Below, piece after piece: positions 22,588 to 33,068 of a DNA stretch of 64,000 nucleotides. How positions within the stretch are numbered: the first letter of the stretch is position 1; each line of letters begins with the position of its first letter. The stretch is from Schizophyllum amplum (lineage: Eukaryota; Basidiomycota; Agaricomycetes; Agaricales; Schizophyllaceae): positions 372,001 to 436,000 of the forward strand of contig VDMD01000013.1 of NCBI GenBank assembly GCA_007026445.1, read 5' to 3'. The position numbers and the translations under genes were made by a program. The notes under the pieces were generated by a model. That model did not search any database. It had not been told where the DNA came from and saw nothing but the letters and a program-made list of their open reading frames with translations.

Positions 22588-23799
22588 TCGCACTCTTCTT
22601 CCCATTTCACGTATACTTCGTCTTCCTCTGTGATACGCCTTCATTCCTTACTATCTGAGCCTGTGATCTGATGTCTGTATTTTAGCCCCTCACTATAGAT
22701 ATCGACCTGAGGAGTCCTTTGTATCTCTGTACCTTATCGCTCTGCTAAGTGACACCTGTGTTTATAGACCTTTAGGCAGTAGTATATATTACGCGTAGCT
22801 TGTACTCATTATTTCTTGGCTGCCGCATTAGCGGCGCTCTCACCTCCCGTTGTATACGGCTGGCGTTTGATCAGGTTCCGATGTGAATGTGTCTTTCTAG
22901 CTCAGCTTTGGCTTTGTTTACAAGAATGGGTCCCGTTCGGCAGTCCCCGGCATCAGTCGGCAAGCGACGAACAACAGGCGCAAAGCACGAGTGCTTCTCT
23001 TATCAAACCGTTGACCCTGATCATGTTGTTCTGCACCTCCTTCGTCTCATCTCGTTCATGTAGCTCTTTAAAACGATCCTTTCCGCACGTCTGATCTGGC
23101 TGACGGACGTCTACAATTGCCACAGCGTGTAACTCAACTTCCATCATCACCGTGCAGTGGCGGTGAGCGGTGCAGCTCGAATCATCGCTACGATGATGCT
23201 TCGCGATGACAGCTCTCCGCAGAGCAACTTTGAGGCCATTAGGCAGCATACAGCAGCACACGGTGGAAGCCGCGTGTCCTGCCGGGGTCAACTACTCCAC
23301 CAACCATGGGTTTTCGTCGCGGGGACGCGGGATATCGTCCATCTTGATATCCGCCTTCATCTTGGAGCTTCAACGTTCAACTTTCATGATTGATTGTCGA
23401 CTGACAACGCGTGGAAATCGTGATGCTTACGTCCCGCAACCGTTGAAACTATTCCATCCCTCGCTCCTTTGCCGCTGTTGAGGGCTCCACGAAATGCTCA
23501 ACTCGTGAGACGTACAATCATGACTGGTAAGCAGCCATCTCGTTTGGACTGGCTACCCTTTGTTGACGCAATAATCTTGTATAGGTTACTTTGCCAGCAG
23601 ACTTCTATGCTGGCGCCAGATCATGGCATGTTGACACCGATCTGCTGAACGTCCAGGCCTCACGCTCGAGGAGCTACTTGGCAGCGCCGCACGTAACCTC
23701 TTGTTACACTCTCAGGCTTATGCCTACCAGGACGTCACCCCTTAGGATCCTCACATGGCCGGGCGGACGTTCGTATATAAGCACTCCTCGTTGCTGTCG
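22588..23799. other. Intergenic region of about 1.2 kb
   Basis: No convincing coding frame is seen. The part nearest the lysozyme gene holds its promoter, with a TATA-like element at 23774-23780. Confidence 0.45.
23774..23780 (+). promoter_or_regulatory. TATA-like element of the GH25 lysozyme gene
   Basis: TATATAA lies 26 bp upstream of the first ATG of the secreted lysozyme. The spacing is short, so either the leader is very short or the second ATG at 23818 is used. Confidence 0.5.
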
Positions 23800-24887
23800 A
23801 TGGCCATCAACTTCAGTATGCTTCAACTTCACCTCAAGACCGTTCTTCTGGGCGCTGCCTCGCTCGCCATCGCCACCCCCACCAAACGGGCCGATCCGCA
23901 GGGCATCGACGTCTCCGGGTACCAGAGCGGTATTGACTGGGATAGCGTTGCCTCCAACGGCGTCAGCTTCGCCTACATCAAGGCTACCGAGGGCACCAGT
24001 GTGTATCTCGCCCTACTCGATGTTCGTCCACTTAATAGCGAACTAGCCTACAAGAGTAGTTCCTTCTCCGATCAGTACACTGGCGCGACGAACGCCGGTT
24101 TAATTCGCGGCGCGTACCACTTCGCACGTCCGGATACCTCGACTGGCGCCGCGCAAGCGAAATTCTTCGCTAAACATGGAGGTGAGAGTTTGGTATGTTG
24201 AGTGCTGGCATCTGATGCTGACGCCCTTCCAGGCGGTTGGACCGCAGACGGTGTCACGCTCCCAGGCGCGCTTGATATGGAGTGTAAGTTACAACGCCTT
24301 GAAGCGATATAATGTGGACTCATTTCATCCTCGAACAGACAACCCGTACGGGGACACTTGCTATGGCTTGACTGCGTCAGCCATGGTAGACTGGATCCAG
24401 GACTTCTCCGACACGTACCAGGCGGCCACGAGCAGGTAAAGATCTCGCGCCTCTGCATATGAGGTTCTTTTATCTGACTCTTGCTTTGTCCTCGTCAAGG
24501 TACCCGGGTGAGCAAAGGAAGAGACAGAATTGACGACCACAATTGAACGGCCAACAGTTATATATACGTCGACGAGCTGGTGGACTAGTTGCACCGGGGA
24601 TAGCTCTGCTTTCAGTGCGAATAGTCCGTTATGGGTTGCACGGTATGCAAGCTCAGTCGGCAGTCTTCCTTCGGGTTGGAGGTATGTTCCCCGTCGTCAG
24701 ACTGTGCTATTGCACGTGTGACTGAGCTGTACAGCTTCCATACTTTCTGGCAGTATGCCGACTCGGGAAGTAACCCTGGAGACCAGGATGTTTTCAATGG
24801 AGACGCGGCCGGATTGTCGAGGTGCGTTGCAGCTGCCAGCACCATCACTCTAGCGCTGACATGACATGCAGGTTGGCATCCGGGTAG
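23800..24887 (+). CDS. Secreted GH25 lysozyme (N,O-diacetylmuramidase, Chalaropsis type)
   Basis: Eight exons (23800-23998, 24047-24181, 24233-24283, 24339-24435, 24500-24507, 24558-24681, 24735-24821, 24872-24887) join in phase to 238 residues. A signal peptide (LKTVLLGAASLAIATPTKRA) precedes a single GH25 barrel. Catalytic and substrate residues typical of the family are visible: GIDVSGYQSGIDWDSV, YIKATEGTTYKSSSF, GLIRGAYHFARP, the acidic pair in GALDMEYNPYGDTC, and TFWQYADSG. The enzyme cleaves the glycan of bacterial peptidoglycan outside the cell, for defence or feeding on bacteria. The fifth exon is only 8 bp (RYP junction). The first intron (48 bp) lacks an in-frame stop and could be misread as coding. 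ATG 23818 is an alternative start that still keeps the signal peptide. Confidence 0.93.
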
Positions 24888-25981
24888 ATAATGGCGAGAA
24901 AATAGGAGATGCAGCGGGGAGTTAATAGCTGGTCGGAGAGACGTCGGGACGGACACGAGAGCACTCCGACCTCTCTATGTAAAGCAGCCTGTGCCATAGT
25001 TTGACGAAATCTGTTACGGACGCGCGCTGATGCAGTCCATGCGTGACTCGGATACACATATTTTGTCTCAGGCCTAAGACGAAGGGCATGGGGACATTTT
25101 TGCGACGGGGCGTTCGCGAGTCGGATCCGAATGACTGACTTGGAACTGATCGTTAACAACTGTGGGTCCGTTTCGGGAAATTCCGAAGTGACTTGGAGAA
25201 TCGAACTATGATCACGTGGTCTTCGCGATCTTAAACTTGACCACCACGCCGCCAGCTCGCTAAAGTGATATTGCCGTCTAAGTAATCTCGATTGGCCAGA
25301 TAACCTTACTTCTCCCCACCCGAGGGCTTCGGCTCAGCGCATCCACAGCGTATACAAGACCAGCAGCGCAAACTCGCACAACGTCCTGTCATGGAAGGGA
25401 CCACACCCGCGCCATATCTACGTACGTTACTTATTGCTACGCGTGCGCCTTGGCTATTGTCCTCCTGTCAGTTCGGGCTCTCGTCTCGGCCTCGTGTCGT
25501 ACTAATACCGGGTTCATCACCTCGTTGAGTCGGGTACCTAGGTGGTACCGGCAGCGCTTCGACGCCTATCGAAAAACATATTCCACCATGCTGGAGAGCT
25601 CCTAGTGACCGTCGAGTCATGTCGGCATGGGGGCACCGGTCGCGACCGGACGCGACGCGCGTCGCGTCGCGTCTGATGAGCACGATCGAGGCGTACTTCC
25701 CCGACCGGCTCTCACAGTCTTGTTGTCCTGGATGAGTCACCTGCGCGTCCGCACCATACTTCCTCCCGCCAATATGGACGCGCCGATCAATCGCTATTGT
25801 CTCGGTGCTTGGAAATACAATGGAACCGCGGTTGCGATTAGATTCGATCACGGCGGCAACCGGCCAATGCAATGTGCATCTGCCACGCGCCGTGGCGCGA
25901 GGGCATGGCGTATAAAAGCCAGGGGAGCGCATACGCAATTCAAACCCTCCCGCCGTCCGCCCGCATTCTCTATCTCACGAC
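24888..25981. other. Intergenic region of about 1.1 kb
   Basis: Nothing recognisable is coded on either strand. The right end holds a core promoter for the small CaaX gene. Confidence 0.45.
25911..25917 (+). promoter_or_regulatory. TATA box of the CaaX pheromone-like gene
   Basis: TATAAAA lies 65 bp upstream of the ATG at 25982. This is a strong element at the spacing expected for a highly expressed small fungal gene. Confidence 0.6.
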
Positions 25982-26089
25982 ATGGATGTGTTCAGCCCAG
26001 TCGTTGAGATCGACGTTGAGGACATCACGATCGTCGATGAGGAGCAGCAGCAGCACAACAGCTCAGGATTCTACTGCGTCGTGGCATGA
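25982..26089 (+). CDS. Candidate lipopeptide mating pheromone precursor (CaaX)
   Basis: An intronless frame of 35 codons starts MDVFSPVVEIDVEDITIVDE and ends NSSGFYCVVA followed by TGA. The last four residues, CVVA, form a CaaX farnesylation box; CVVA and CVIA are the usual ends of basidiomycete B-locus pheromone precursors. An acidic/polar region (DEEQQQH) sits where family precursors are processed, about 13 residues before the terminus, and an aromatic residue precedes the cysteine. Length (35) is near the low end of the family's usual range. A TATA box lies 65 bp upstream. By family knowledge the peptide would be farnesylated, trimmed, methylated and exported to act on a STE3-type receptor. 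No STE3-like receptor is seen in this window, so it may be a B-locus edge or a non-mating pheromone-like gene. A chance CaaX ORF cannot be excluded. Confidence 0.6.
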   Translation: MDVFSPVVEIDVEDITIVDEEQQQHNSSGFYCVVA

Positions 26090-27202
26090 CCGTCGCCGCG
26101 ACCCCAGGGCGCGCAGTAGCAGCATCGGCGCCTCACGTACTCACGATGATGACAGAAGACGCGGTCTCTGGTGAGTTCCCCCCGTCCCCTCCTCTCTCTG
26201 ATCCATCGCTGACGATCCCCCCTCGCAGACCTCCACACGCAATGACGACTCTATAACGACTCCTACCTAATCGTACGCCCGCACGCGACGATCCGCTCTA
26301 TGCAATGCGCCCCGCGCCCCCCTCCTTCAATGGGCCACCAAATCCCCATTCACCTTGGGCGGCGATAAACCCCCCATCGTGTTAGGCCCCTGCATCTTGC
26401 GGCTCACCGCATCTTCTGCGCTCCTGCGCATAAATTATCTCTCTTTCGTTCATCCCCCACCTGTACACGTACACGCGCACGCCCCTCTTCGTTCTATTGT
26501 ACACGTACACCAGAGATATTCGCTGGCCTACGATTGGTTTTGTGATCTTCGATTTCGCCTATGCCTTGCGAGCGCTCCGACTCGCTTCTTTTGTTGGACT
26601 TTGAGTACCTATGCCGTCGATCTTGCTATGCCTGCCTCCTTACCTTACTACCTTACTTTTGGACTGCTTGTACTTTTAGTATGTATAAGGTCGGGACTGG
26701 TTCGTAGTTATCTGGGGGTGATAGCTGTAGTTGGCATCTGTCGGATGCTTCGCTGATCTGTGGGCCCTCGCCGTTCCTCGCGAGAGGACGGTGCGTCAAG
26801 AAGGGGTTTCATGCAATTCATTGCATTTTGGGCCCAATAGTTCATGTGATGACCGCGGACCTCGAACTTCAACTCGAAATTCGAGCTTCAGAATCAGCAT
26901 TGAGTACAAAGTAGAAGATCGATTCAGCCCACGGACAAGCTATACGTAGCATTCGTCCCCGCAATAAGATACAGCGAGACCTAAGGGAGTCTACCTAATT
27001 TACAACGCAGGATACATACGGACGTGGTCGATAAACATAAGAAAGCGGGCAATAATTATACGTTATTGTAAGGCAGTCAGAGGGGGGACGGGGATATGCA
27101 AGAAAACCGAGTATGCAGATGGGAGCCGGTACTGTCCACAGTCGAAGCGGGATGGGCAAGGCTGATATATAGAACAAAGCGGTAAGGTCCAGAAATAAAG
27201 TG
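26090..27202. other. Intergenic region of about 1.1 kb
   Basis: No protein-like frame is visible. The segment TGTACACGTACAC occurs twice (about 26462 and 26499), and a short palindrome CTCGAAATTCGAG lies near 26872. The right end is the 3' flank of the phosphodiesterase gene. Confidence 0.45.
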
Positions 27203-29275
27203 TCATGTCTCCGAGCCCGTCGTCCGAGCAGCGTGTCGTCCAACCTTCACCCCTGGGGAGGTGACGACAACAGGTGCTGGCGGCGCAGACGAAGGCGGTG
27301 GCGTAACGAACAGCGGCACCTTCCGTTCCGGCGCCCCCCACGAGTTGCGGTTCAAGCTGTAGACGCTGCGCTGCTTGCGCATTCCCGCCCGGCCTGCGGC
27401 ACGGATCTCGGCGTTCCCCTCGCGCTCAGCGCTGGTCACAGAGACAGACGTCGAAGCCTCTGTCGTGAGCGTAAACAGCGACGAGCAGGGGCTGCCGGGG
27501 TCGGAGGAATCGGAAGAGTCGGCAGTGATGGGCGTCCATACCATCATATCTTCCAATGTAGGTGTACGGTGCGAGTGTGGCAGCGTCAGCGGGAACGCGG
27601 TCAGGAATTCGTCGGGTTGGCGTGGTGAAGAAGTCGGGGAAACAGGCTCGCGTGACGGTTCGTTGCGTAGCTTCTCCTGCCGTGTTTTCCATGTATGCAA
27701 GTTGGCCGCGCACTGAGTACGGTAGGGTTCCATTTCTGCGAGGGAGTTAGTCATTGGCATCCTTGAGGCGCGTGTAAAGGTGGCTGACCAGGTATAGCTT
27801 CCACCATAAGCGATACCAATGGCATCGCAAAAGTACTGATGAAGAATATTTGGGAGGACGCCTCCGCAAGAGGACTTTCGGCCGTCTGAACGGTAGTGGG
27901 AAGGTCCAAATATCTCTCTAGATGTGCTTGCGAGGTCCACTCCGTCATCAAGGCGCTGGCCCAATGCTGTGACACAGTGTATGGTCGGGACTAACTGCAC
28001 GTTAGCTAGGGCTCGATCCTGAGATAGAAAGACATACCGGATTACTGATGTCTGCGCACTTCATGATTGCCTGACACACCAAGGTTTGCCGACGTGCGCG
28101 CGTCGCGTCGCGAGATGCAACCAGTACAGAGAAGTTCTTCATGAACTCGGCATGTACGCTCATGTCTGTTGCCATCACGGTTTCCCATAATAGTCTCCGT
28201 ATGCGCGCGCCATCCGTGGGATGGTCGAGTAGCACGCCTAGACCATGCTGTCGCATAACGCGCAGTAGGAGCTGGCAGTGCATGTGCTCAAGTGCGGATT
28301 TGCCGTCGAAGACTACGGAAAGCGGTGTCTGCGCGTTTTTCTGGAGATAGAAGTTAGTTTATACGTATATCAACACACCTGCATCGTTTACGAACCATAA
28401 ACAAGTTCGTGAAGCCAGGATGTCCCACGTCGTGACCGATAGCGGCCACATAGAGCACGAAGATCTCTCGCAACCCGAGACAGCCAATGATCCTCGGGTT
28501 TGGTGGCGGCGTCCACATTTCCGATGGGTCGTGCAGGATAGTCACGGGCGGTACCATATGGGCGGACTCTAGAAATGAATAGGTGGCCTGGAGGACGTCG
28601 AGGGCGTGCATAAAGTTGTGGTAGGAGTTCTCCAGGCGATATATTTGCCTGAGGTGGAAGATGAACGGTGTAATCTGGGCTGGGGGATGTCTCAACGGGA
28701 ATCGAAGTCCGAGCGTTGTAGAAACGTACTCATGTTCAAGCCGGTGGCCTCCTGCATGCCAGCGATGCGGAGAAGGGCTTCGAAAAGTAATGACGTGCAT
28801 GCCAATAAATGCTCTTCAGGCAGCCTGTGCGGCTCGAAGTGCCATTGGGCGAGGGAGTCGATGAGGGAAGTGCGGGTGCTGCTCTCGAGATCTGTGGGTA
28901 TGCTGCATAGTGTCAGTAGCGGTATACTGACGGAATATAGAGCTACGCACTACTCCGAGTGATGCTCGTTAACCGTCTTGAGTGTTTCTGTATACAAGTC
29001 CCCGAGGGATTCGGCGAAGAGCGTCCTGGATCCGAACAGTATCAATATCGTGCATGGTGAAGGGGAACGAGGAACGCACTGCAGCTCGTCGTCATCGCCA
29101 ACCCATCCCGCGCCTTGCCCATTACTGCTAGTGCACGCTAAGTGGAGGCCACCGACGTCCTGGAAATGCGTGAGCGTCGTGCGGGGAGTCGGATACGGCA
29201 GTAACGTACGGCGCTGCGGCGGCGCAGCTGGCGGCTGCTCTGGACGTCGCTGGCGACGCTGGCAGAGGAGCACAT
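27203..29275 (-). CDS. 3',5'-cyclic-nucleotide phosphodiesterase (cAMP PDE, PDE2-like)
   Basis: Seven exons (29275-29210, 29159-28954, 28902-28730, 28679-28396, 28340-28038, 27990-27789, 27735-27203) join in phase to 588 residues. The N-terminus MCSSASVASDVQSSRQLRRR continues into SADVGGLHLACTSS, a conserved fungal PDE entry. The catalytic domain has the class I metal-binding signatures: NSYHNFMHALDV near residue 170, GHDVGHPGFTN near 230 and KCADISNPSRPYTVSQHWAS at about 340-360. The 180-residue C-terminal tail is Ser/Pro-rich and probably disordered. The enzyme hydrolyses cAMP to AMP and lowers PKA signalling. Most introns are 47-55 bp. The first exon is found only by splicing, because unspliced frames suggest longer false N-termini. 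Confidence 0.93.
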
Positions 29276-31595
29276 CTGTCGAAAGTGATGAGGGGAGGAG
29301 GAAAGATAGGCTTTGCGCCAGGGCGGTCAGCTTGAATTCCTGACGGACGCTCGAGGGACGGGCGATCAGCGGGATGCCCACGCGACCTGCCACATTCTCG
29401 GCCCACGAGGTCCGGCAGTTTTATCCTGGCACGTGTCACGCCGCCGCACTGCCGGCTTTTCACAAGCTGAACGCCGTTGGCTGCTATCCAGAAGGTCTCG
29501 GCTAACGAAATTTGCACATAAGAAGTATCAGCTGCAGAATCTAATTTTCGTAGAAGGACTCAGAGTAGAAACGAGTAGAACTGAATTCAAACTGTGGGAA
29601 GTTCAACACACGAATCGCGTGGACACCTCACGTGCGGCTTCTTGGCAATTGTCCAAACAAGGGCGAATCAACCGTCGTCGTTGACGACTTCCGGCCGCGA
29701 ACCCTTCTCTTCGGTTGACACGGCCTGTCTGCATGCTCTGAAGCGTTCGCATGCGCTTGAGCCATGTTTTATTGACTCTAAGAAGAGGAGAGTGAACGCG
29801 CCCAAATCTCACACATCTAACCCTCTGCTATAGTAGTGCCATTTCAATGATCCAAGACGCAGCCTGTCAAGCTCCTACATAGGCGCTCGCTCTTCCTCGC
29901 CTAGGGCCCGGGGAAATCAGTACTCACTCACCCTGATCTCTGGCCGCTGCATCGCTCTATCGGCGCATCATCTTCAGCGGCCAAACCTGTGCTACCCAGT
30001 ACCCATTTGCTGGCCCAGCGATCAACGAACTCGTCGATGTAGGCCCGCACGGACTCCTTCGCCGAATCTTCCTCGCATGGGTTCGTCGTTGCTGTGCCAG
30101 ACTCTCTTTCGCTCTCTGCGATCTCGCGCTATTTCGAAGGTCATCCTGGACGCCAATGCCACGCTCTGAACAGAAGGAGCCGGTACAGCTCTCATGCATG
30201 TCGTACATCTTGTAGTTGCCCAAGAGCCGGTAACTTACCTGTGTAGTCTCACGGGTCAGATTCGTCTTACCGAAGGCGGGGGAAAGGTCACGACTCAGCA
30301 ATACGCCGTGGGCATCCTCTAATCGTTGCGACACCTGTGACTCATCCCTCTATGATGCCTCCTTGTGTCGTTCATGTCATGCAGGAGCTGCCAGGAGGCC
30401 GGCTGGAGGCATCACCATTCACCGATGACATATACCACTCGGCCTCCATACCGCATGAATGCCTGTTCTCGTCGGCAGTCTGCCTCAGCTGCCTACCCAC
30501 AGCCTCGCGGCCGGCAATTAATATCTTCGCAGAAGCCTCCCGCATTCTAAACTCTTTGTCCTTGGGTTCACATCAGGTCCGCCCTTCGCACTGGTACCGT
30601 GGCCGCCCTAAGCGAACCTCTGCGCCCTTCCGTTGTATATGATGATATATCTCGAGCCCCGCAACGCCGTCCGACTCCTTCCCTTCATATCCTTCCCTTC
30701 ATATCTGGCACAATCTGTCCCCTTCTCACCGCACTGTCCGCCACCCTCGATAGTAGCAGTGTCCTTGGCCAGATCTGCTGCCCCCGTAGTCGATCAGATC
30801 GCTCCATCGGCGTGCGGCGTACACGACGGTGTATCGGAGACGTGCACGACGCCGTCCCGGAGGGCGTACACGACATTGCATCGGCGATAACCTGGCGATG
30901 GCCCTATAGAGTAGGCCTGCCACTGACTCTCCGGTGGTGCCTCCAGCCGGAGGCAAGTGGCGTACATCTATGAAGACCGGTGGGCACACGACGAGTTACA
31001 GTAAGGCGTGGCACCATAAGCGATGCAAAAGAACAATGAGTATCATGGACTGCAGGGCACACTTCATAGAAAGCAAGGTAGCCATCGTAGAGCGCTACAT
31101 AGAGCACGAGCAAGCAAGTCCTGATAGATCACAGAACGAGTTCCTACGTGGGCCATACGAAGTAGAAAGGCGAGAACAAATGCGAACAAAATCCTAGATG
31201 ATATACGTATGCTACTTATGTTGCCGTAGTCGGGCTTCCGCGTCCTCAAGGTCTCGTCGTACATATAAGTATCTGGCGAGCCAAGCAATAAGTAATTTGC
31301 TGCAAATAGGGCGGCTGCAAGGTCGACCGCACGAGCCATTTACGAGCCATGATTCCGGGTCCTACGCGCGAGAATCGGGTATGCCAGCATCCTGTCTGCA
31401 CTTCCCTGCTATCCTGCGCTTCCCGTCCCCAAGTAACGTACATACAATGAGCAGCATATTAGCAAGATGCATAGCGAAACAAATCGATGAATAGCACGAC
31501 GAGTCGTCGATGAATAGCAAGACCGGTCGATGAATAGCATGGTCAGTCGATGAATAGCAAAATGAGACAACGAGCAGCATAATGAGTCAGCGGGC
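29276..31595. other. Long intergenic region of about 2.3 kb
   Basis: Open frames here are short, conflict between strands and lack protein-like patterns. The minus-strand frame at 29957-30334 is the only one with mildly ordered sequence and matches nothing I know. A small tandem repeat lies at 31484-31560. Confidence 0.4.
31484..31560. repeat. Short tandem repeat, four TCGATGAATAGCA units
   Basis: TCGATGAATAGCA recurs at about 31484, 31507, 31527 and 31547 with spacings of 23, 20 and 20 bp, flanked by degenerate copies. It lies just 3' of the minus-strand gene ending at 31596. Confidence 0.8.
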
Positions 31596-33068
31596 TTAGA
31601 GGCCATAGAGATTGTAGGGCGGAGGCTTTTGCGCGGGCCACCCGCGGCGGCGTGGCACGGGCGCGATGATGGGCGCAGGTGCGAACATGGGCGAAATGGA
31701 CTGCTAGAGAAAGACCGCAGGATCAGAATTTTCTACGAGCAATATGACAAGGAAATGCGGGCTCACTGAGTAGTGCAGAATATTCTGCGACAGAGCAGCC
31801 GCGGAGTTGTGTGACGCGGCGAGGTCCCGCGACACAGCGGCGAGGGAGGTGCCGGCCGACGCTGCTGGCGGAGAAGCGTACCCCGCGTTCATCTCGCACA
31901 GGGGCTCGGGCGCGTCTCGGTCTACCGGGGGCGCGCGCCTAGGGCGTGGCGGGACGGCGGCAGGGCGTGGCGGGCTTGCGATAGGGCATATCGTGACGGC
32001 GGCAGGACACGAGAGGCGTGGCGTCGCAGGCGGCCGGCGGTACGGGTGAGGCGGTTCTATGCGACGGCGAGTCGACTCTATTCGGTCACGGTGAGCTGAC
32101 TCTACTCGATGGGCAGTCGACTCTACTGGATGGGGTGAGCCGGAGCATGGACAAGGGGCAAATGAGAGGGGCTGACCGTGTCTGAGGGAACGATCGTTTA
32201 TGCAGGACCGCGCGGCCTTGGTCCGGAGGGAGGAGGATGGAGTGGGCGTGGCGGGCTGCGCGCCGCAGGAAAGAGAGGACTGGGAGCGAAGGATGTCTCG
32301 CGCTGTCCTTTCCCGTCTCCCCGCTGCGGCTCGGCGATGCGGCGTCCGCTGGTCGTCGCAACTCGTCCCACTGCTGCTAGCCTGGCAGCAGGAATTTTCC
32401 TGTGGCATGGCCAATAAAGACGGGTCGTCGAGGGGTGTCGGGAAGCCGTCCAGTTGGAACGTGATAATTTCGCCCGGTTTATCTAGCGGCCCCGCCTCAA
32501 CCTCAGCCTCCGTCAGTCGGGCGAAGGGGTCGAGACGAAACACGCCCATCATCCGGCGCATCGCAGGCGGCGCCTGCGTTGCGCGGAGTGGCACCTGCGT
32601 CGGTGGCACACACGTGTCTCGCCCTGAGCTCTCCGCAAGCAGCGTTGCCGGGTCGAGCACGAAGCCATCGACCGGCTCGTACTTGACCTGCGGGGGCGGA
32701 GAAGCCGGCACCGGCTCCAGCTTGGAACGAGGAGGCTCTGGGCTGCGGGGGGTTGACGGGGTGCGCGACCCGTGCGTGTTGGAACGCGACCCGGAGAGGG
32801 AGGGAAGGGAACCAGGGGAGGCGCACTGTTCGAAGGTAGTCCACCAGCTGCGTGAGGCGTCGTACGCGTCGGAGTCGGCGTACATGGGTTGGGTCCACGC
32901 TGCGTTGGTGCATGTGTAAAAATTGGTCTGGTACGCGGTACTCGGAAAATCTTGGACCATGGCGTAGACGGACTCGGTGGCTGGGTAGACTTCTCGACAA
33001 GAATCGGAATACCCAGCATATTCCGTCCAGTCCGTATACGCGGGGGCACTGCCGTCGTAGCGCAACAT
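31596..33068 (-). CDS. Hypothetical acidic/proline-rich protein, possible transcriptional regulator
   Basis: The start MLRYDGSAPAYTDWTEYAGY opens a Tyr/Asp-rich N-terminal half with TESVYAMVQDFPSTAYQTNF. An ordered segment follows: RRMMGVFRLDPFARLTEAEV then KPGEIITFQLDGFPTPLDD. The C-terminal exon, after a 63-bp intron (31704-31766), encodes SISPMFAPAPIIAPVPRRRG and ends PPPYNLYGL. The stretch between about 32050 and 32400 is Arg/Ser-rich and looks unlike the rest, so an unplaced intron there is likely. Acidic and proline-rich composition resembles a transcription activator, but no DNA-binding domain is visible. No named family is recognised. Confidence 0.5.

Noticed and set aside
25627..26174. 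Longer plus-strand ORFs overlapping the CaaX gene
   Set aside because: They are in other frames, rich in Arg/Ala, and lack any protein-like pattern. The short CVVA frame has the better promoter and C-terminus.
29129..29517. Longer N-terminus for the phosphodiesterase starting at 29393 or 29517
   Set aside because: Those frames do not join the conserved SADVGGLHLA segment once the 50-bp GTACGT..CCAG intron is removed. ATG 29275 does.
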